From Collimonas arenae (GTDB lineage: Bacteria; Pseudomonadota; Gammaproteobacteria; Burkholderiales; Burkholderiaceae_D): 64,000 bases of DNA. The DNA is taken from contig NZ_CP013233.1 in NCBI RefSeq assembly GCF_001584165.1, positions 558,001-622,000 of the forward strand, in the 5' to 3' direction. Positions 58,190 through 64,000 of this stretch are shown here, piece after piece. Both the position numbers and the translations under genes were made by a program. Positions within the stretch are counted from its first letter, which is position 1, and each line of letters begins with the position of its first letter. The notes below the pieces were generated by a model. The model was not told where the DNA came from, ran no database searches, and saw only the letters and a program-made list of their open reading frames with translations.

Positions 58190-59578
58190 ATGCGCCCATT
58201 CTGGCTGGAAGACGCCCTGTTCGCCGACGGTGAGTTGGCTCCTGCATTGCAAGGCCAGCAGAAGGCCGATGTCGGTATCGTCGGTGGCGGCTTCACCGGC
58301 CTGTGGACCGCAATCCAGCTAAAGCAGCAGAACCCGACGCTCGATATCGCCATCATCGAAAGTGATTTGTGCGGCGCCGGCGCCAGCGGGCGTAATGGCG
58401 GCTGCCTGCTGACCTGGTCGACCAAATTCTTCACCTTGCGCAGATTATTTGGCGAGGACGAAGCGGTACGCTTGGTGAAAGCCTCGGAAGAGGTAGTCAA
58501 CCATATTGGCGATTTCTGCCGCGAGCACCGGATCAACGCCGAGTTCCGCCAGGACGGCACCTTGTACACCGCGACTACCAAGGCGCAACTAGGCGTGCTG
58601 GATCCGGTGCTGGACGAGTTGAAGCGGCGCGGCATCAGTTCCTATCATGCATTGCCGGACGTTGAAGTACGGCGCCGCTCCGGTTCAATGCGCAATTTGT
58701 CTGGCGTGTTTTCGCCGATGGCGGCCACCGTGCATCCCGGCAAGCTGGTGCGCGGATTGCGCCGCGTGGCAATTGAAATGGGTATCCGGATTTACGAACG
58801 CACGCCGATGCTGTCGTTTACTCCGGGAACGACGGTCACCCTGCACACGCCGGCCGGCAGTCTGCAAGTTGGCAAGATGGTACTGGCGATCAATGCCTGG
58901 ATGGCGAGCCGCTTTCCGCAGTTTGAACGCACGCTGGCGGTGGTGTCGAGCGACATGGTGATTACCGAGAAATGCCCGGAATTGTTGCAACAGATTGGCC
59001 TTACCGACGGCGTCTCGGTGCTTGATTCACGTACTTTCGTATTTTATTACCGCACCACGGAAGACGGCCGCCTGATGTTGGGCAAGGGCGGCAATACCTT
59101 CGCCTGGCGCGGTCGCATCTTGCCCGTATTCGATCAGCGTTCACCCTACGAGCAGCAACTCAAGCAAAGCCTGCACGAATTTTTCCCGGCGCTGGCCGAC
59201 GTGCCAATCACCGCCAGCTGGAACGGCCCGTCCGACCGCTCGGTGACGGGCTTCCCGTTCTTTGGGCGGCTCAACGACATGCCGAACGTGTTCTATGGCT
59301 TCGGCTACTCTGGCAACGGCGTCGGCCCAAGCTACATGGGAGGGCAACTGCTGTCGTCGCTGGTGCTCGGCCTCGACAACGCCTGGAGCCGCAGCCCGCT
59401 GGCTGCCGGCCCGCGCGGCCATTTCCCGCCGGAGCCGTTGCGTTACATCGGTTCCCTGGTTGTACGCAATGCGATCCGTCGCAAAGAGTTGGCAGAAGAT
59501 CAGGATCGCAAACCGTGGATGCTGGACCAGATGCTGAGCAAACTGGCCAATGCCGCCGGCAAGGCCGATAAAGCCTAG
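58190..59578 (+). CDS. FAD-dependent amine oxidoreductase of the phosphonate cluster
   Basis: The 462-residue protein has a DAO-type fold. The dinucleotide motif is VGIVGGGFTGLWTAIQL and the FAD region CGAGASGRNGGCLLTWSTKF. GKGGNTFAWRGRILPVFD and the C-terminal FYGFGYSGNGVGPSYMGGQL are characteristic. It matches the family annotated as putative aminophosphonate oxidoreductase, which recurs beside AEP genes; N-substituted aminophosphonates are plausible substrates. It follows the HD gene and the REP-like unit, and ends the island before ubiE. Confidence 0.85.
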   Translation: MRPFWLEDALFADGELAPALQGQQKADVGIVGGGFTGLWTAIQLKQQNPTLDIAIIESDLCGAGASGRNGGCLLTWSTKFFTLRRLFGEDEAVRLVKASEEVVNHIGDFCREHRINAEFRQDGTLYTATTKAQLGVLDPVLDELKRRGISSYHALPDVEVRRRSGSMRNLSGVFSPMAATVHPGKLVRGLRRVAIEMGIRIYERTPMLSFTPGTTVTLHTPAGSLQVGKMVLAINAWMASRFPQFERTLAVVSSDMVITEKCPELLQQIGLTDGVSVLDSRTFVFYYRTTEDGRLMLGKGGNTFAWRGRILPVFDQRSPYEQQLKQSLHEFFPALADVPITASWNGPSDRSVTGFPFFGRLNDMPNVFYGFGYSGNGVGPSYMGGQLLSSLVLGLDNAWSRSPLAAGPRGHFPPEPLRYIGSLVVRNAIRRKELAEDQDRKPWMLDQMLSKLANAAGKADKA

Positions 59579-59670
59579 TTACCGCTCGTCACGAAAAACA
59601 CCGTGTAGCTTGTTAAGCAACCCTGTCCCGGACTTGTATAATGCAGGTCTGCCCAACAAGGTTGCCAACA

Positions 59671-60405
59671 ATGACCAACACCACGCATTTCGGTTATAAA
59701 ACCGTCTCCGAGGACGATAAAGTCCACAAAGTCGCCGAAGTTTTCCACTCGGTTGCCGGCAAATACGATGTCATGAACGATCTGATGTCGGCCGGCCTGC
59801 ACCGCATCTGGAAGACCTTCACTATTGCCCAAGCGGCAATTCGCCCGGGTTTCAAGGTGCTCGATATTGCAGGCGGCACTGGTGATCTGGCCAAGGCATT
59901 CGCCAAGCGCGCCGGCCCCAGCGGCGAAGTCTGGTTGACCGATATCAATGAGTCGATGCTGCGCGTCGGCCGCGACCGTCTCTTGAATAATGGCTTGTCC
60001 ACCCCCACTTTGTTATGCGATGCGGAGAAACTGCCGTTTCCGGATAACTACTTCGACCGGGTATCGGTCGCGTTCGGCTTGCGCAACATGACTCACAAGG
60101 ACTTGGCGCTGGCAGAAATGCGCCGCGTGTTGAAGCCGGGCGGCAAGCTGCTGGTGCTGGAATTCTCAAAAGTCTGGGAGCCGCTGAAGAAACCTTACGA
60201 CGTCTATTCGTTTTCCGTATTGCCATGGCTCGGCAAGAAAATTGCCAATGATTCTGAAAGCTACCGCTACCTGGCGGAGTCGATCCGCATGCATCCAGAT
60301 CAGGACACCCTGAAGCAGATGATGACCGATGCCGGCCTGGAACGCGTCGAGTATTTCAATTTAACTGCCGGTGTGGCGGCCTTGCATACCGGTATCAAAC
60401 TGTAG
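59671..60405 (+). CDS. ubiE: Ubiquinone/menaquinone C-methyltransferase UbiE
   Basis: The 244-residue SAM-dependent enzyme methylates the quinone ring. It shows [20 protein letters not shown], the SAM-binding [20 protein letters not shown], and the signature [20 protein letters not shown]. The ATG at 59671 was preferred (AAGG upstream). It is followed within 8 bases by the Tim44-like gene, beginning the ubiquinone cluster. Confidence 0.96.
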   Translation: MTNTTHFGYKTVSEDDKVHKVAEVFHSVAGKYDVMNDLMSAGLHRIWKTFTIAQAAIRPGFKVLDIAGGTGDLAKAFAKRAGPSGEVWLTDINESMLRVGRDRLLNNGLSTPTLLCDAEKLPFPDNYFDRVSVAFGLRNMTHKDLALAEMRRVLKPGGKLLVLEFSKVWEPLKKPYDVYSFSVLPWLGKKIANDSESYRYLAESIRMHPDQDTLKQMMTDAGLERVEYFNLTAGVAALHTGIKL

Positions 60406-60413
60406 GAGGTTGC

Positions 60414-61354
60414 ATGAAGAGATTTCTGGTGATGCTGCTGATGGTGGCAGCTACCTTGTCGATGGCGATATCCAACGCAGATGCGCGTCGCCTGGGCGGC
60501 GGCGGGTCGTTCGGCAAGCAATCGTCCGGCATTTCACGGCAGGCGCCAAGCCAGCCGACGCAAAATTTCGGCAATGCGAATCAAGCCCGTCCGGCAACGC
60601 CTGCCGCCACTCCACAGTCGATTCCGCCTAAGCCAGCCAGCCCATGGAAGGGTATTCTGGGTGGCGCCTTGCTGGGTCTTGGCCTGGGCGCATTGATGTC
60701 GCACTTCGGCATGGGCGGCGCGTTTGGCTCGTTGCTGATGATGGCTTTGCTGGCCGTTGCGGTCATTTTCGTTGTGCGAATGGTAATGCGCAAGGGCGCG
60801 GGTAATACGCCAGCGCCAGCCACATACTCCGGAGCGAGCCCGGCGACTTCAAATTTTGACAGCAACTCCTCGGGCTTCACGCCGGAAATCGGCTCCCGCA
60901 TCAACGGCGCGTCATCGTTCCAGCCGTCAGCCTTGCAAGGTGAGCAAGCCGCGGCAAGCGGCGGCGCACCGTGGGGTATCCCGGCCGATTTCGACGTGCC
61001 TGGCTTCGTACGCAGCGCCAAGACGTACTTCATTCGCCTGCAAGCTGCGTGGGACAAGGCCGACATCAACGATATTCGTGAATTCACGACGCCGGAAATG
61101 TTCGGTGAATTGCGTCTGCAATTGCAGGAGCGCGGCGCCTCCCCAAACAATACCGACGTGGTGCAACTGGACGGCGAGTTGATGGGCATCGAAACCATCG
61201 CAGCGATTATCTGGCCAGTGTCAAATTCACCGGGCTGATCAAGGAAGTGCCAGAAGCCTCGGCTGAACCATTCACCGAAGTCTGGAACTTGTCCAAACCC
61301 ATGTCGGGACAAGGCGGCTGGGTGTTGGCTGGTATTCAGCAAGTCGCAGCGTAA
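60414..61354 (+). pseudogene. Tim44-like domain protein, one missing base near 61205
   Basis: The protein has a signal or membrane segment (MLLMVAATLSMAISNADA), a Gly/Ser/Pro-rich stretch, and hydrophobic segments around GILGGALLGLGLGALMSHF and LLMMALLAVAVIFVV. The Tim44-like domain follows (DFDVPGFVRSAKTYFIRLQA, FTTPEMFGELRLQLQERG). The frame ends wrongly at 61238; adding a G at 61205 restores DYLASVKFTGLIKEVPEASA and AGIQQVAA, ending at 61354. In betaproteobacteria it regularly lies between ubiE and ubiJ. Role unknown, probably membrane-bound. Confidence 0.88.
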
Positions 61355-61424
61355 TAGGGTTCAGCGGGCCGAGAGTAGCAGGGAGTATAAATAGGCTCTC
61401 AGCCTGACAAACTGATAAACTTGG

Positions 61425-61456
61425 ACCGCCCGTGAATAATCACGGGCGGTTTTGTT
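61425..61456 (+). terminator. Rho-independent terminator just upstream of ubiJ
   Basis: ACCGCCCGTGA and TCACGGGCGGT form a perfect 11-bp stem with an ATAA loop, followed by TTTTGTTTTG. It ends the ubiE-Tim44 transcript. It lies only about 10 bases before the likely ubiJ start. Confidence 0.85.
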
Positions 61457-61465
61457 TTGTAAATC

Positions 61466-62056
61466 TTGGATGATGACTCCTCCCTGAATTTCACGCCGAT
61501 CACGGCATCCATCAATCACTTATTGGCGCAAGAGCCATGGGCGCAGCGCATGCTGGCCGCGCACGCCGGCAAGGTCGCCTGTATCGATGGCGCGGCCGTC
61601 AAGCTGACCTGGCAAGTCAGCCAGGATGGTTTCCTGCAAGCGCCGCCGTCAGACACGGCGGTGAACGTGACGATCCGCTTCAAGCTTTCCGACCTGCCGC
61701 TGATTGCGCAGAATCGCGAGCGTGCCTTTTCCTATGTGAAGATTGACGGCGACGCTGATTTCGCCAACACGATTTCGCAAGTCAGCCAGGATTTGCGCTG
61801 GGACGCCGAACACGATCTAAGCAAGCTGGTCGGCGATATCGCCGCGGTACGCATCGTCGCCGGCGGCAACGCACTGGTGGCCGGCGTCCAGGCCACGCAT
61901 AAAAAATTGACGGAAAACCTGGCCGAATATTTCCTGGAGGAGCAACCGATGCTGGTGCGTCCGCAGGCGGTAAGCGATTTTACGAACGATGTCACCAAGC
62001 TGCGCGACGATCTGGAACGGCTCGCCAAGCGCATCAATAAACTAAAGAATCCATGA
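61466..62056 (+). CDS. ubiJ: UbiJ-type ubiquinone biosynthesis accessory protein (SCP2 domain)
   Basis: About 196 residues with an SCP2 lipid-binding domain ([60 protein letters not shown]) and a C-terminal helix ([18 protein letters not shown]). UbiJ binds ubiquinone intermediates in the cytosolic Ubi complex. An in-frame TTG at 61466 is used. Two ATGs at 61470 and 61473 are in another frame; if one C is missing from the CCC at 61482-61484, the protein would begin [14 protein letters not shown] instead. It is immediately followed by ubiB. Confidence 0.85.
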   Translation: MDDDSSLNFTPITASINHLLAQEPWAQRMLAAHAGKVACIDGAAVKLTWQVSQDGFLQAPPSDTAVNVTIRFKLSDLPLIAQNRERAFSYVKIDGDADFANTISQVSQDLRWDAEHDLSKLVGDIAAVRIVAGGNALVAGVQATHKKLTENLAEYFLEEQPMLVRPQAVSDFTNDVTKLRDDLERLAKRINKLKNP

Positions 62057-63628
62057 TCCTGAAATTCCTGCGTCTGTTTAAAATCGTTCGGGTGGCTGTG
62101 CGTTACGGCCTGGACGACATCGCCATGTCGGGCTTCGATACGCCGCGTATTTCCAAATTGATCGACACCCTGATTTTCTGGCGCGACATTTCGGCGCCGC
62201 GTGGCGAACGTCTGCGCATGGCGTTGGAAGAGTTGGGGCCAATCTTCGTCAAGTTCGGCCAGGTACTGTCGACCCGCCGCGACCTGCTGCCGGAAGACAT
62301 GGTGGACGAACTGGCGCGCCTGCAGGACCGGGTGCCGCCATTCAGTACTGAACTGGCGATTGCGCAGATCGAAAAATCGCTGAAAGGCCACCCGATGAAT
62401 TGTTCGCCAGTTTCGACCGAGTGCCGGTAGCGTCGGCCTCGATCGCCCAGGTGCACTTTGCGACGCTCAAGGATGGCAAGGAAGTGGCGGTCAAGGTGCT
62501 GCGTCCCGGCATGAAAAAATCGATCGATGAAGACGTCGCTTTGATGCACATCGCCGCCGGCCTGGTCGAGAAACTGTGGGCCGACGGCCGCCGCCTGAAG
62601 GCGCGCGAAGTGGTCGGCGAGTTCGATAAATACCTGCACGACGAGCTGGATCTGATGCGCGAGGCCGCCAACGGCAGCCAGCTGCGCCGCAATTTCGCCG
62701 ACTCCCATTTGCTGGTCGTACCCGAGATGTATTGGGATTACTGTTCACCCTCGGTGATCGTGATGGAGCGCATGCACGGCATCCCGATTTCGCAACTGGA
62801 TCGTTTGCGCGAGGCCGGCGTCGATCTGAGCAAGCTATCGCGCGATGGCGTCGAGATTTTTTCACACAGGTTTTCCGCGACGGATTTTTCCATGCCGACA
62901 TGCATCCGGGGAACATCCTGGTGTCGGTGGCACCGGCCACTTTCGGCCGCTATATCGCACTCGATTTTGGTATCGTCGGCACGCTCAACGATTTCGATAA
63001 AGACTACTTGTCGCAGAATTTCCTGGCGTTCTTCCAGCGTGATTACAAGCGTGTAGCCGAGGCGCATATTGAGTCCGGCTGGGCGCCCAAGGAAACCCGG
63101 GTGGACGAACTGGAATCCGCCGTGCGCGCCTGCTGCGAACCGATCTTCGACCGGCCGTTGAAAGATATCTCCTTCGGTCAGGTGTTGCTGCGCCTGTTCC
63201 AGACCTCGCGTCGTTTCAATGTCGAAGTGCAGCCGCAACTGGTGCTGCTGCAAAAGACCTTGCTCAACGTCGAAGGCTTGGGGCGTCAGCTGGACCCTGA
63301 GCTCGATCTGTGGAAAACCGCCAAACCATATCTGGAGCGCTGGATGAGCGAGCAGTTAGGCTGGCGCGGGCTGATCCAGCAACTGAAAATCGAGATGCCG
63401 CGCTACAGCAAGCTGTTGCCGCAGTTGCCGCGCCTGGCGCATCAGGCATTGACCCAAGCGGTGGAGCCGAAGACCGAGGAAAGCAATGCATTGATGTGGC
63501 AGTTGATTGCAGAGCAGCGCCAGACCAATCGTTTCCTCGGCATGCTGGTGTATGTCGGCGGCGGCCTGGCAGCAGGCGTGTTGTTGACGCTGTTGTATTT
63601 GCGCTTCGCCCACATGATCTGGTGGTGA
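62053..63628 (+). pseudogene. ubiB: UbiB ubiquinone biosynthesis kinase-like protein, two missing bases (near 62394 and 62860)
   Basis: Restored length is about 525 residues. Frame one holds [20 protein letters not shown] (KxGQ motif). Frame two starts at [20 protein letters not shown] and holds [17 protein letters not shown], and frame three holds [19 protein letters not shown] and [12 protein letters not shown] (the ATP-binding region). It ends with two transmembrane segments ([20 protein letters not shown]). Adding a G at 62394 (CCGGAT) and a T to the six-T run at 62857-62862 restores the frame. The protein belongs to the atypical kinase/ABC1 family that assists ubiquinone synthesis. It overlaps ubiJ by 4 bases. 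Confidence 0.92.
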
Positions 63629-63631
63629 GCG

Positions 63632-64000
63632 ATGGCGAAGCCTGACCGCATTCCCAAGTTTGCCAGCCGCGATCCGTCACAGCCGGATTTCTGGAGCGAG
63701 CGCTTCGAGCAGGATTTCATGCCCTGGGACAGCGGCGGCGTGCCGCAGGCGTTGCAGCAATACCTGGCGCGCAGTGCACCGGTACCGACCCTGATCCCTG
63801 GCTGCGGCAGCGGCTACGAAGTCGCCTGCCTGTCGGCGGCTGGCTGGGATGTCGCCGCGATCGATTTTTCTGAGGCAGCGGTCAGCGCCGCGCGCAAGGT
63901 GCTGGGGCCATGGTCCGGGCGCGTGTTACAAGCCGATTTCTTTACTTATCAACCACCGCAGCCGCTCGGCCTGATCTACGAGCGCGCCTTCCTGTGCGCC
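63632..64000 (+). CDS. TPMT-family SAM-dependent methyltransferase, 3' end beyond window
   Basis: The first 123 residues are visible: MAKPDRIPKFASRDPSQPDF, the thiopurine-methyltransferase opening WSERFEQDFMPWDSGGVPQA, the SAM loop LIPGCGSGYEVACLSAAGWD, the acidic residue in AIDFSEAAV, and YERAFLCA at the edge. It starts 3 bases after the ubiB stop and is probably co-transcribed. The substrate is unknown; family members detoxify thiols, selenite or tellurite, or act in natural-product pathways. Confidence 0.88.
   Translation, partial: MAKPDRIPKFASRDPSQPDFWSERFEQDFMPWDSGGVPQALQQYLARSAPVPTLIPGCGSGYEVACLSAAGWDVAAIDFSEAAVSAARKVLGPWSGRVLQADFFTYQPPQPLGLIYERAFLCA

Overview
The window looks like chromosomal DNA of a betaproteobacterium of the order Burkholderiales, most likely Oxalobacteraceae (a Collimonas- or Herbaspirillum-type genome). 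The evidence is the gene content and order: ptsN-hprK-rapZ, lolB-ispE-tRNA-Gln-prs-rplY-pth, and HIT/DUF971 with ubiE-Tim44-ubiJ-ubiB. Other support is the biosynthetic threonine deaminase with two ACT domains, a Gram-negative trimeric porin, and moderately high GC. The genus is a guess from gene content only. No phage, transposase, rRNA or CRISPR array was seen.

Layout. 1-5.7 kb: a beta-propeller/ThiS-like pair, a MocR regulator, a YdeP-type molybdopterin oxidoreductase with a small helix-turn-helix protein, and a CzcE-like lipoprotein. 5.8-19.2 kb: an aromatic-acid catabolic block. pcaHGB plus a fused pcaC-pcaD gene degrade protocatechuate to 3-oxoadipate. Two IclR regulators of PcaR/PobR type lie next to strong palindromes. 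A plus-strand operon (VOC protein, shikimate-dehydrogenase-like protein, 3-dehydroshikimate-dehydratase-like TIM barrel, type II dehydroquinase, porin, two MHS transporters) should take up quinate/shikimate-type hydroaromatics and convert them to protocatechuate.

19.2-30 kb: the housekeeping series ychF, pth, rplY, prs, tRNA-Gln, ispE, lolB and a TPR lipoprotein, with a gtr-type glycosyl-transfer cluster inserted between pth and ychF. 30.4-34.4 kb: mutM, a dynamin-like GTPase and mutY. 34.4-41.4 kb: LON-domain protein, rapZ, hprK, ptsN, pagP, queF and ilvA. 41.6-48.5 kb: a YqaA-like membrane protein, an orphan double-hotdog protein, two micro-ORFs, a very large FAD/Fe-S oxidoreductase, a HIT protein and a DUF971 protein.

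48.5-59.6 kb: a 2-aminoethylphosphonate (AEP) island. PhnW, PhnY and PhnA convert AEP through phosphonoacetaldehyde and phosphonoacetate to acetate and phosphate. The ABC importer, a GntR regulator, an HD-domain protein and an FAD amine oxidoreductase complete it. It separates DUF971 from the ubiquinone cluster ubiE-Tim44-ubiJ-ubiB, which is followed by a TPMT-like methyltransferase running off the end.

Seven genes (MHS transporter 2, pth, hprK, the FAD/Fe-S oxidoreductase, the HD protein, the Tim44 protein, and ubiB twice) are broken by what looks in every case like one missing base, and ubiJ may have the same fault near its start. Because housekeeping genes are hit and all changes are losses, deletion-type sequencing error is the likeliest cause. 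These genes are labelled pseudogene only to mark the broken frame as sequenced.
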